Positions 8,328 through 14,673 of a stretch of 18,605 nucleotides of DNA are shown in pieces. Within the stretch, counting starts at the first letter, position 1, and each line of letters starts with the position of its first letter. The notes beneath the pieces were generated by a model. That model did no database searches. It was not told the origin of the DNA and saw only the letters and a list, made by a program, of their open reading frames with translations. This DNA is from CAYSRJ01 sp964525675 (GTDB lineage: Bacteria; Spirochaetota; B62-G9; DRHN01): the NCBI GenBank assembly GCA_964525675.1, contig CAZGJW010000052.1:1-18605 (forward strand), given 5' to 3'. The translations under genes were made by a program, and so were the position numbers.

Positions 8328-8423
8328 ATAACTTCAAATAAGTTATCTTTGATACCCGGTCCTGCCAGGGATACATCCTGCAAGGGATACATCCCGCCAG
8401 GGAGGTACGCCACTTTAAAATAG
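8328..8423. repeat. dispersed intergenic repeat, copy A (hairpin plus degenerate 16-bp units)
   Basis: The segment starts with a 7-bp hairpin (8328-8334 with 8340-8346, loop CAAAT). It continues CTTTGATACCCGGTCCTG and then three degenerate units, TCCTGCCAGGGATAC, TCCTGCAAGGGATAC and TCCCGCCAGGGAGGTAC, each able to pair its TCC with GGGA. It ends GCCACTTTAAAATAG. The same order of parts recurs at 15449-15547. It lies in the predicted 5' leader of the lipoprotein gene, in antisense orientation to copy B relative to transcription. Confidence 0.65.
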
Positions 8424-8478
8424 TTTTGGTCCCGTTCGGACATATTCAAAGCCTATCGGGTAAAGGCTTATATACAAG

Positions 8479-8507
8479 ATTATAGCACAGTTGTTGTATA
8501 TATTCAA
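8479..8507 (-). promoter_or_regulatory. sigma70-type promoter for the lipoprotein/barrel operon
   Basis: On the minus strand: TTGAAT (8502-8507), a 17-base spacer and a perfect TATAAT (8479-8484). The start would be near 8472, about 164 nt upstream of the lipoprotein ATG. The leader includes repeat copy A. Confidence 0.65.
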
Positions 8508-8542
8508 TACGACCGCTATCAGTTAAAGGGGTTAAAACCCTG

Positions 8543-8570
8543 TTGCATTTTTTTTAACGGTCAGTATAAT
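8543..8570 (+). promoter_or_regulatory. sigma70-type promoter reading rightward into a non-coding stretch
   Basis: TTGCAT (8543-8548), a 16-base spacer and a perfect TATAAT (8565-8570) point to a start near 8577. No credible reading frame follows on this strand before the tRNA operon, which is on the other strand. It is divergent from the lipoprotein promoter, 36 bases away. Confidence 0.5.
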
Positions 8571-8576
8571 AGAGTG

Positions 8577-8750
8577 AATGCTGCCGTTACAGACCACAGA
8601 GTAGACACCTCTTGCATGTCGCGGAGAACATGGTGCCTTCCGGCGGCAAATCACCATAATGAAAAAATATAGACAAACGTGTTTTTTTAAATTCGTTCCC
8701 TTGCTTTAAGATTATCGGCACGAGTGTACAAACACATCGGGAGTTTTTTT
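8577..8750 (+). ncRNA. candidate small RNA of unknown class
   Basis: This stretch lies between a good promoter (8543-8570) and a possible terminator (8721-8750) and has no reading frame with a ribosome-binding site. Its 5' end can fold: GCTGCCG (8580-8586) pairs with CGGCGGC (8641-8647), with one G-U. It encloses AGAG/CTCT (around 8600-8614) and CATGT/ACATG (around 8615-8632) hairpins. It does not match the conserved cores I know for SRP RNA, tmRNA, RNase P or common riboswitches. A 6S-like size of about 170 nt is compatible, but I cannot show the 6S structure. Expression is not shown. Confidence 0.33.
8721..8750 (+). terminator. weak candidate Rho-independent terminator
   Basis: CGAGTGT (8721-8727) pairs with ACAC-A-TCG (8732-8739) with one bulged A and a 4-nt loop. 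GGAG and a run of seven T (8744-8750) follow. The stem is short and the T run starts four bases after it, so efficiency is doubtful. Confidence 0.35.
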
Positions 8751-8783
8751 AAACGGGGATAAAGCAACACAGGAGGCTGATAA

Positions 8784-8822
8784 TAAAAGAAGCCTCCCCG
8801 AAAAGGAGGAAAACGGGGAGGC
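8784..8822 (-). terminator. Rho-independent terminator of the tRNA-Lys/tRNA-Glu operon
   Basis: A perfect 9-bp GC-rich stem (GCCTCCCCG at 8814-8822 read on the minus strand, with CGGGGAGGC at 8792-8800) has a 13-nt loop. On the minus strand it is followed by TTCTTTTATTA. It lies 12 bases beyond the 3' end of tRNA-Glu. Confidence 0.85.
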
Positions 8823-8833
8823 AAAAAAAAGAG

Positions 8834-8905
<72 letters not shown>

Positions 8906-8908
8906 ATC

Positions 8909-8981
8909 TGAGCCGCGAAGGAATCGAACCTTCGACCCACGCCTTAAAAGGGCGTTGCTCTACCAACTGAGCTAGCGGCCC
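8909..8981 (-). tRNA. tRNA-Lys (anticodon TTT)
   Basis: The minus strand gives a 73-nt cloverleaf: acceptor GGGCCGC/GCGGCTC, D arm GCTCAGTTGGTAGAGC, anticodon stem ACGCC/GGCGT with loop CTTTTAA, and T arm GAAGG-TTCGATT-CCTTC. The discriminator is A and no CCA is encoded. It is the first gene of the two-tRNA unit, about five bases after the predicted transcription start. Confidence 0.96.
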
Positions 8982-8992
8982 TGTCTTCGGAA

Positions 8993-9021
8993 AATATAGT
9001 AACCATAAAACGTGTGGTCAA
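8993..9021 (-). promoter_or_regulatory. promoter of the tRNA operon
   Basis: On the minus strand: TTGACC (9016-9021), a 17-base spacer and TATATT (8993-8998). The start near 8986 is about five bases from mature tRNA-Lys. A TATAAC at 9044-9049 on the plus strand could be a -10 for yicC, but no -35 accompanies it. Confidence 0.72.
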
Positions 9022-9079
9022 GAATAATTTGGGCTGAGCTGCTTATAACGAACACTGCACGGGAACAGGGAGACAGAAT

Positions 9080-9946
9080 GTGTATAGTATGACCGGATTT
9101 GCTTTCAAGAATTTTGAGTTTGAGGACTGCACACTGTTCATTGAGATAAAGTCTCTGAACAACAAATTCCTGGAAATGCGTATCAAGCTCCCATTTCAGA
9201 TGGAATTTTTCGAAGAAATTATCAGGAGTATCGCCAAAAAGCGTGTCAAGAGAGGGAAACTCGATATAAACATTCGTGTTGTTGCCAAGGAGCAGATGGA
9301 GTACCATTTTGTGCGCGAACTCCTTCAAAAGTATAGCGGAATAATGCGTAAACTCGAGGAGGATACCGGGTATTCTTTGGATATCTCTGTTTCCGAACTG
9401 CTTTCTCTGGCGTCTTTTTTTAACAGTTACAGCGATATTGCCGCCGTTTCAATCTCTGAAGATGCGTTACGCGAGGCGTTTGTTCAAACGATTGAAGAGT
9501 TCCAGGATTCCCGCCTTCGTGAAGGTGAGAATGCAAAGGAAGATATAACGGCGTACATTCATGCAATCCTGGAATCCGTTGAGTCGGTGGAGCGTATGTC
9601 TCCGGCTATTATTGATAAATACAAAACCCAGCTTCAGGAAAAAATCAACGAGCTTATCAGCGGTAAGATGGACGAAACAAGGGTGCTCATGGAAGTCGGT
9701 GTTTTTGCCAATAAAATCGATATCAGTGAGGAGATATCGCGTATAAAGGGACACCTGAAAAAGATGCTTCATATTATTAAAAAAGACGGTTCCTGCGGCA
9801 GAGAGCTTGATTTCATGTCGCAGGAGGTGAACAGGGAAATCAATACCATCGGAGCAAAAGTTCCCGATTACGCTATTTCAGAGAAAGTCGTCGATATGAA
9901 AACGAGTCTTGAAAAAATCAAAGAGCAGGTGAGAAATATTGAATAA
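9080..9946 (+). CDS. yicC: YicC family endoribonuclease
   Basis: The 288-residue protein is a YicC-family member. The E. coli homologue is reported as an endoribonuclease acting on small RNAs; the role here is inferred by family. The N-terminal signature MYSMTGFAF and LNNKFLEMRIKLP (residues 27-39) define the YicC-like domain. The C-terminal DUF1732 region holds LDFMSQEVNREINTIGAK (about 244-261) and ends LEKIKEQVRNIE, both strongly conserved. The start is GTG (9080), supported by GGGAG seven bases upstream and by the family MxSMTGF start; the overlapping ATG at 9078 is in a frame that stops at once. The last 8 bases overlap gmk. yicC-gmk-rpoZ is a common bacterial gene order. Confidence 0.93.
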   Translation: MYSMTGFAFKNFEFEDCTLFIEIKSLNNKFLEMRIKLPFQMEFFEEIIRSIAKKRVKRGKLDINIRVVAKEQMEYHFVRELLQKYSGIMRKLEEDTGYSLDISVSELLSLASFFNSYSDIAAVSISEDALREAFVQTIEEFQDSRLREGENAKEDITAYIHAILESVESVERMSPAIIDKYKTQLQEKINELISGKMDETRVLMEVGVFANKIDISEEISRIKGHLKKMLHIIKKDGSCGRELDFMSQEVNREINTIGAKVPDYAISEKVVDMKTSLEKIKEQVRNIE

Positions 9947-10514
9947 AGAGGGGATCCTTCTCGTAATTACCGCGCCATCAGGTACAGGAAAGACGACCAT
10001 TTACCGGAAGTTGATGGAAAAGAGGTCTGACCTGTCGTTCTGTGTTTCATGCACAACCAGAAAAAAGCGGCGCGGTGAGAGGGAGGGGGTGGATTACCAC
10101 TTTATCGACAGGAAAGATTTCGAGGGAAAGGTGAAGCGGGGAGACTTTATCGAATGGGCTGAGGTTCACGGGGGACTCTATGGTACTGATAAAAAAGCGT
10201 TTGCAAAATGCATTAAAGGTAGCAGAGTATGCATCTTCGATCTCGATGTCCAGGGTGCGCTGAATTTTATGAAGGAATTTCCGGAGGCGGTAACGGTATT
10301 TATTGAACCGCCCAGTATCGATTCCCTCAATAAGCGTCTTCTGATGAGGGGAACGGAGGATGCGGGCACAATCAAAAGACGTCTCGATAATGCAAAGAAG
10401 GAGCTTGCAAAAAAGAATTACTTTCAGTATATTGTAGTGAATAAAAAAGTTGATAATGCTGTTGATGAGATAGAGAGAATTATCGACAGAGCATTGAAAA
10501 AAAAGAGGAGCTGA
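9939..10514 (+). CDS. gmk: guanylate kinase
   Basis: It phosphorylates GMP to GDP with ATP, downstream of guaB in guanine nucleotide synthesis. The 191-residue length is typical. The P-loop is APSGTGKTT (residues 12-20). SCTTRKKRRGEREGVDYHFI is the GMP-binding block, and FIEWAEVHGGLYGT (about 71-84) and IFDLDVQGA (98-106) follow as in the family. The start is a TTG inside the end of yicC, with AGGTGAG six bases upstream; starting there keeps the usual distance to the P-loop. The overlap suggests translational coupling with yicC. Confidence 0.95.
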   Translation: MNKEGILLVITAPSGTGKTTIYRKLMEKRSDLSFCVSCTTRKKRRGEREGVDYHFIDRKDFEGKVKRGDFIEWAEVHGGLYGTDKKAFAKCIKGSRVCIFDLDVQGALNFMKEFPEAVTVFIEPPSIDSLNKRLLMRGTEDAGTIKRRLDNAKKELAKKNYFQYIVVNKKVDNAVDEIERIIDRALKKKRS

Positions 10515-10517
10515 CAC

Positions 10518-10715
10518 ATGCTTCCTGTTTACAAAATAATTAATTATACTGAAAACCGGTACCTGCTCGCGAGGGCGGTAATGATTCGCGCACGGCAGAT
10601 AAATTTTTTGGGTGATGACAAGATAGAAGAATATGGGGGCAAAATCGTGTCGCTTTCACTGCAGGAAGTACTCGATGATGAAATCAAGTATAAACTCAAT
10701 ACCGTGAAAAAGTGA
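10518..10715 (+). CDS. rpoZ: RNA polymerase omega subunit
   Basis: This 65-residue protein starts three bases after the gmk stop, with GAGGAG as ribosome-binding site. ENRYLLARAVMIRARQIN (residues 12-29) matches the omega core helix, and GGKIVSLSLQEVLDDEI (40-56) matches the conserved downstream stretch that contacts beta'. The protein is at the short end for omega subunits. Position after gmk agrees with the common gmk-rpoZ order. In some bacteria omega binds (p)ppGpp; nothing in the sequence tests that here. Confidence 0.88.
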   Translation: MLPVYKIINYTENRYLLARAVMIRARQINFLGDDKIEEYGGKIVSLSLQEVLDDEIKYKLNTVKK

Positions 10716-10719
10716 GAAA

Positions 10720-10735
10720 CGGCATCTCCATGCCG
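10720..10735 (+). other. hairpin downstream of rpoZ
   Basis: CGGCAT (10720-10725) and ATGCCG (10730-10735) form a perfect 6-bp stem with a CTCC loop, five bases after the rpoZ stop. There is no T run, so a processing or 3'-protecting hairpin is more likely than a terminator. The 104-base gap to miaA holds no other clear signal. Confidence 0.45.
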
Positions 10736-10819
10736 AAGTCTCTCAGTACACACCCGCCGCATTCAACCGCACTCAGGCTGTTAAATTACACGATATAGAA
10801 CTTTTAAAAAAGGTCAGCA

Positions 10820-11746
10820 ATGGACGCGTCAAAAAAGGTTGTGTTCATATTCGGTCCCACAGGCGTGGGGAAGACGGAGCTGGCGGTGCGGGTAGCTGCA
10901 GACATCGGCGAGATCATATCCGTTGATTCTATGCAGGTGTACAGGGGCCTCGACTGCGGCACGGCGAAACCAGCGAAGGCTCAACTGAAAAAGGTGAAAC
11001 ATCACCTTGTGAGTATAGTTCCTCCGGATTTCAGATTCAGTGCAGGTGATTTCAGACGCCGCGCGTTATCGGCCATAGATGAAATCTATCTTCGAAAGAA
11101 AATACCTTTTCTTGTTGGAGGCACCGGTCTCTATTTCCGGGCGCTTGAGTACAATCTTTCAGGTGCGCCTGACGCGGATACCGGCCTTAGAAATAGGTTG
11201 TACCAGGAGGACGAGCAGCACAAGGGCGCGCTCTATCGGAGGCTGCAGGACGTGGACCCCGAGACCGCCGCTTCGCTTCATCCCAACGATACCGTGCGGA
11301 TTGTCAGGGCACTCGAGGTGTGTATATTGTCGGGAAGGAAGTTTTCTGATTTTATTCGGGAAAGCGGTGAATCAAATGTGACGCCGCTCAAGGTTGGCAT
11401 AACCATGGACAGACATACGGTGTACGAAAGAATTGAGCGTCGGTGTATGAGTATGATTGGCCGTGGACTTCACAGAGAGGTGTACCGTCTTTTGCAGGAT
11501 GGGTATGACGAAAGATACCCCTCCATGAAGGGTCTTGGATACAGCCATTTTATTCAGTATTACAAGGGATGCCGATCCTACAGTGAAACGGTCCGGCTGT
11601 TTGTACGGGATACAAAGAGGTACGCAAAAAGACAGTTTACATGGTTCAGAAGGGAGGAAGATGCCCTGTGGTTCGAGCCCGTCGAGCACAGGCGCGTCAA
11701 AGACTGCATTGAATCCTTTATGGACGTGCATAAGGAGGGCGCATAA
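10820..11746 (+). CDS. miaA: tRNA dimethylallyltransferase
   Basis: MiaA transfers a dimethylallyl group to N6 of adenosine 37 in tRNAs that read codons starting with U. The 308-residue length is normal. The P-loop GPTGVGKTEL (residues 12-21) is followed by the substrate block SVDSMQVYRGLDCGTAKP (34-51), then FLVGGTGLYFRALEYNLS and the NDTVRIVRALEV motif. The C-terminus has GLGYSHFIQYYKG and TKRYAKRQFTWFRRE, which fit the tRNA-binding helices. It overlaps the manC start by one base (TAATG), so the two are probably translated in tandem. The start ATG follows AAAGGTCAGCA. Confidence 0.95.
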   Translation: MDASKKVVFIFGPTGVGKTELAVRVAADIGEIISVDSMQVYRGLDCGTAKPAKAQLKKVKHHLVSIVPPDFRFSAGDFRRRALSAIDEIYLRKKIPFLVGGTGLYFRALEYNLSGAPDADTGLRNRLYQEDEQHKGALYRRLQDVDPETAASLHPNDTVRIVRALEVCILSGRKFSDFIRESGESNVTPLKVGITMDRHTVYERIERRCMSMIGRGLHREVYRLLQDGYDERYPSMKGLGYSHFIQYYKGCRSYSETVRLFVRDTKRYAKRQFTWFRREEDALWFEPVEHRRVKDCIESFMDVHKEGA

Positions 11747-12819
11747 TGTATGTCGTGATAATAGCAGGCGGGAGAGGCGAGCGGTTCTGGCCGAAGAGCA
11801 CGAGGGAGCTGCCGAAACAGTTTCATACGATTGTAACCGAGCGGACAATGTTACAGGAAACATTTTACAGGGTGTATCCGGAATTCGGAGCAGACCGTAT
11901 CTTTATCGTCGCACCGCTGCAACTTAGGGAAATCATCCTCCAGCAGCTTCCCGGGTTCAAGAAGGAAAATCTGATTATCGAGCCGGAAGGCAAGAATACC
12001 GCACCTGCAATCGGACTGGCGACAGTTTGCATACATAAAAAAGACCCGGATGCGACAATAGCAGTGCTTTCAGCGGACCATGTGGTTCAGCCGAAGGAGA
12101 ATTTTTTAAAAGCACTCGAGAATGCCGGTACTGTCGCGGGGCGGGGATACATTGTTACCTTCGGTATACAGCCGGCACGGCCTGCAACGGAATTCGGTTA
12201 TATTGAAACCGGCGGCGTCATTGACCGGCGGTATAATTTCGCCGTACGTAAGGTGCGGGGTTTCAGAGAAAAGCCGAGTCTCGAAACCGCCCGGGATTTT
12301 GTGCGCAGGGGAACGTTTTTATGGAATTCCGGTATGTTTATATTCAGGGCAGACGTACTGCTTTCGGCAATTGAACGGCATATGCCCGGCATGTACCGCG
12401 GATTGATACGCGTTGGGCACAGTGTCGGGACGGCTCAGGAGGAAAAAGTCAAGCGCGATGCATACGCCGGTTTTGAAAGCATCTCGATAGATTACGGTGT
12501 TATGGAGAAGGCTGAAAGTATTGCTTGCATACAACCTGATTTTAAATGGGACGATGTAGGGTCTTGGGGGGCGCTCGCCAGGCACTGCGATACAGACGGG
12601 GCCGGAAACGTGGTGCGGGGGAATACAGTTCTTTTAGATGCCCAATCCAACATAATTGTGGGTGACGATGATACACTCATCGCCCTTATAGGAATACGGG
12701 ACGCTGTTGTCGTGAAGGAAAAGAACAGGGTGTTGATCTGTAATAGGTCGATGGATCAGAGAATCAGGGAGGTGCTTGCAGAGATAGCAGAAAGAGAGGA
12801 CGGAATTCAGTATCTGTAA
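11746..12819 (+). CDS. manC: mannose-1-phosphate guanylyltransferase
   Basis: It forms GDP-mannose from mannose-1-phosphate and GTP for glycan synthesis. The 357-residue protein covers the nucleotidyltransferase domain only; the C-terminal phosphomannose isomerase domain of bifunctional members is absent. Signature motifs are AGGRGERFWPKS (residues 7-18) with downstream LPKQF, EPEGKNTAPAIG (79-90), LSADHVV (108-114), EFGYIETG, FREKPS, FLWNSGMFIF and DVGSWGAL. The name manC is by motif; some close relatives act on other hexose phosphates. It shares a one-base overlap with miaA, an unrelated function, so co-transcription is positional. Confidence 0.9.
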   Translation: MYVVIIAGGRGERFWPKSTRELPKQFHTIVTERTMLQETFYRVYPEFGADRIFIVAPLQLREIILQQLPGFKKENLIIEPEGKNTAPAIGLATVCIHKKDPDATIAVLSADHVVQPKENFLKALENAGTVAGRGYIVTFGIQPARPATEFGYIETGGVIDRRYNFAVRKVRGFREKPSLETARDFVRRGTFLWNSGMFIFRADVLLSAIERHMPGMYRGLIRVGHSVGTAQEEKVKRDAYAGFESISIDYGVMEKAESIACIQPDFKWDDVGSWGALARHCDTDGAGNVVRGNTVLLDAQSNIIVGDDDTLIALIGIRDAVVVKEKNRVLICNRSMDQRIREVLAEIAEREDGIQYL

Positions 12820-12824
12820 TGAAT

Positions 12825-12853
12825 TTGAAAAAAGATCGAGTTTTATTTATATT
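12825..12853 (+). promoter_or_regulatory. sigma70-type promoter for the DUF1844 unit
   Basis: TTGAAA (12825-12830), a 17-base spacer and TATATT (12848-12853) lie just after manC. A start near 12860 would give a leader of about 150 nt containing the whole left inverted-repeat arm. Confidence 0.5.
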
Positions 12854-12898
12854 ATACTCGCTGCATCTATGGTTTTATCTTTTGGAATACTGGTTAAA

Positions 12899-12979
12899 GG
12901 TAAAAACCATTAGGCAAGTGCACCAAAGGCATTTATTGGTTTGAATCTTTTACGTTTAGAAGTTTACTTGCCTATTTTT
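12899..12979 (+). repeat. left arm of an 81-bp inverted repeat around the DUF1844 gene
   Basis: These 81 bases match the reverse complement of 13450-13530 at 73 positions by hand alignment (about 90%), without gaps. The arm also has its own inverted ends, TAGGCAAGT (12911-12919) and ACTTGCCTA, followed by TTTTT, plus an inner ACCAA/TTGGT pair. Each arm is therefore a MITE-like hairpin. On the plus strand the terminal hairpin plus T5 could also end manC transcripts. Confidence 0.85.
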
Positions 12980-13010
12980 GTGCTCTGACTAATCATGAGA
13001 GGAGTCGCAG

Positions 13011-13457
13011 ATGACAGATAAAGATTCGTACGTTCCGGATGCGTCTTTTTCATCTCTTGTGCTTACGCTGAGCTCATCGGCATGGTTCGGACTTGGAAAG
13101 ATAGCGGACCCTCTCTCGGGTGAGATCAAAAAGGACTTGAAGGCTGCGAAGTTTACAATCGACACTCTGATTATGCTGAGAGACAAGACAAGGGGAAACC
13201 TCTCCGACGACGAGAACAAGCTTCTCCAGGCGGTACTCGGTGATCTCGAGGGAAATTACGCTGAAGCCGTATTCGCAGGGGAGGGGCCGGATCAAAAATC
13301 CGCTGCAGCACCCCATGAAAACTCGGGTGAGGCGCATGAAGGGGAAAAAGTCGCAGAATCGGGTGATTCAGCGGTTAAAGAAACCGGGAGCAATAAAAGA
13401 GGGGATTCGGGGGCTTCCAAAGAAAACAAAGAAAATGAAGAATCAAAAGAAAAATAG
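13011..13457 (+). CDS. DUF1844 family protein with hydrophilic C-terminal tail
   Basis: The 148-residue protein has a DUF1844 core at about residues 10-85. It contains SFSSLVLTLSSSAWFGLGKI (13-32), AAKFTIDTLIMLRDKTRGNLS (45-65) and DDENKLLQAVLGDLEGNY (66-83), conserved blocks of this small helical family of unknown function. From about residue 88 the protein becomes a low-complexity tail rich in Glu, Lys, Ser, Gly and Asn. GAGAGGAGTC precedes the ATG. The stop codon lies inside the right inverted-repeat arm, so the last codons AAA AAA TAG appear to come from the repeat or overlap its edge. Biochemical function is unknown. Confidence 0.8.
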   Translation: MTDKDSYVPDASFSSLVLTLSSSAWFGLGKIADPLSGEIKKDLKAAKFTIDTLIMLRDKTRGNLSDDENKLLQAVLGDLEGNYAEAVFAGEGPDQKSAAAPHENSGEAHEGEKVAESGDSAVKETGSNKRGDSGASKENKENEESKEK

Positions 13458-13530
13458 GCAAGTTAACTTTCAAACTTAAAAGGTGCAAACCAATAAATGC
13501 CTGTGGTGCACCTGCCTAATGGTTTTTACC
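13450..13530 (-). repeat. right arm of the 81-bp inverted repeat
   Basis: It is the reverse-complement partner of 12899-12979, with eight mismatches and no gaps. It begins AAAAATAGGCAAGTTAAC, overlapping the DUF1844 stop codon (13455-13457), and ends GGTTTTTACC. The arms are separated by 470 bases that contain just the one gene. Confidence 0.85.
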
Positions 13531-13605
13531 TGTAGAATGTCATAGTAGGTAACGTGACATAATAAGTCAGTAGAGCATAAAATTCTGGTACAAAAAACCA
13601 GGATC

Positions 13606-13635
13606 TTAATGGATAAAACCTTAATGGATAAAACC
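13606..13635 (+). repeat. perfect tandem 15-bp repeat, with a third copy at 13764-13780
   Basis: TTAATGGATAAAACC occurs twice head to tail (13606-13620, 13621-13635). TAATGGATAAAACCATA recurs exactly at 13622-13638 and 13764-13780, flanking the tiny basic-protein gene as direct repeats. The inverse TATGGTTTTATC is at 12868-12879, outside the left repeat arm. The third copy overlaps the tiny gene's stop and provides the first A of the folP ribosome-binding site. Confidence 0.8.
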
Positions 13636-13676
13636 ATAATTACTATACTGTTACGTATATCAATTGAGGAGGGATG

Positions 13677-13766
13677 ATGCCGTCAGGCAAGAAACGAAAA
13701 AGGCAGAAAATTGCAAATCATAAGAGAAAGAAACGTTTGCGGAAAAACAGACACAAGAAAAAATAA
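13677..13766 (+). CDS. tiny basic ribosomal protein, AURKAIP1/COX24 domain (bS22/mS38-like)
   Basis: The 29-residue protein starts MPSGKKRKRQKIANHKRK and ends RLRKNRHKKK; more than half its residues are Lys or Arg. From memory, this matches the bacterial AURKAIP1/COX24-domain small proteins. Their relatives, mitochondrial mS38 and actinobacterial bS22, sit on the small ribosomal subunit near the decoding centre. AGGAGG ends four bases before the ATG at 13677; the in-frame ATG at 13674 is too close to it to be preferred. A weak promoter-like TTAATG-N17-TATACT (13621-13649) lies upstream. It is too short for most gene callers. The assignment by composition and sequence is good; ribosome binding is inferred. 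Confidence 0.8.
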   Translation: MPSGKKRKRQKIANHKRKKRLRKNRHKKK

Positions 13767-13790
13767 TGGATAAAACCATAGGAAAATCTT

Positions 13791-14612
13791 TTGACTGTTT
13801 CGCTTCCAATTGGGAAAAAAACTCTCATAATGGGAATCATCAATGTTACTCCCGATTCGTTCTACGGGAGGAGCAGGTCCGGTGGTGTGGAGGAGGCAGC
13901 TGAAAAGGCGTTACGCTTCGAAGATCATGGCGCCGATATCATCGATATCGGAGGAGAATCAACGCGACCCGGATCAACTGTGGTATCGGTCGATGAAGAG
14001 ATCAGCCGGGTTATGCCGGTTATCGAAGAAGTCAAAAAGCGTACGCACTGTTTCATCTCCGTCGACACCTATAAGGCTCCGGTTGCCCGGCGTGCAGCCG
14101 ACCTTGTGCATATGGTAAACGATATTTCCGGGCTCAAGTCGGAAACATCGGCTGATTTAGCGAGGATTGTCGCCGAAAAAGACATGTACATCGTGCTCAT
14201 GCATATGAGGGGCACTCCTCAGAGTATGCAGGATTTTGCCCGGTATACCGATGTTTACAGCCAGGTATCAGAGGAACTGGACGAATCTATACATAACGCA
14301 GCCGCGGCAGGAATTGCAAAAGAACGGATCATTATCGATCCAGGAATAGGCTTTGCAAAAAAAGCAGAGCACAACCTCAGCCTTCTAAAACACCTTCCGG
14401 AACTGCGCAGCAAGGGGTATCCTGTTCTTATTGGATTGTCGAGAAAATCTTTTCTAAAGCCCTACTCTGGAGATGATCCGGAGGCTCGTCTCGTCTCAAC
14501 TGTTGCAGCTAATGCTATATCTATCTTTCAGGGCGCCGATATTATAAGGGTGCACGATGTACAAGAGGCTTTTGAAACTGCGCGCCTTGTAGACGATATT
14601 AAAAATGCATGA
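13791..14612 (+). CDS. folP: dihydropteroate synthase
   Basis: FolP condenses 4-aminobenzoate with dihydropterin pyrophosphate in folate synthesis. The 273-residue length is typical. Hallmarks are MGIINVTPDSF (residues 14-24), GADIIDIGGESTRPGS (47-62), VNDISG, LMHMRGTPQSMQ, IIDPGIGFAKK and LIGLSRKSF. The start is TTG at 13791, with AGGA (13780-13783) seven bases before it; the next in-frame ATG would remove the first beta strand. A TAG at 13779-13781 closes the frame upstream, so no longer form exists. It is the first gene of a co-directional run with cdaA and cdaR. folP/cdaA adjacency is seen in other bacteria. Confidence 0.95.
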   Translation: MTVSLPIGKKTLIMGIINVTPDSFYGRSRSGGVEEAAEKALRFEDHGADIIDIGGESTRPGSTVVSVDEEISRVMPVIEEVKKRTHCFISVDTYKAPVARRAADLVHMVNDISGLKSETSADLARIVAEKDMYIVLMHMRGTPQSMQDFARYTDVYSQVSEELDESIHNAAAAGIAKERIIIDPGIGFAKKAEHNLSLLKHLPELRSKGYPVLIGLSRKSFLKPYSGDDPEARLVSTVAANAISIFQGADIIRVHDVQEAFETARLVDDIKNA

Positions 14613-14673
14613 TAGCGGACTCTATGCCTGCTACAGGGCGCTCTTTCACATCAATTAAACAGCGACTTTCGCC

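Noticed and set aside
8328..8423. CRISPR-like array in the 16-bp repeated units
   Set aside because: Units are too short and degenerate, have no spacers, and no cas gene is in the window.
12831..12861. CGAGT/ACTCG hairpin after manC as a terminator
   Set aside because: The stem is 5 bp with a loop of about 14 AT-rich bases and overlaps a better promoter reading of the same bases.
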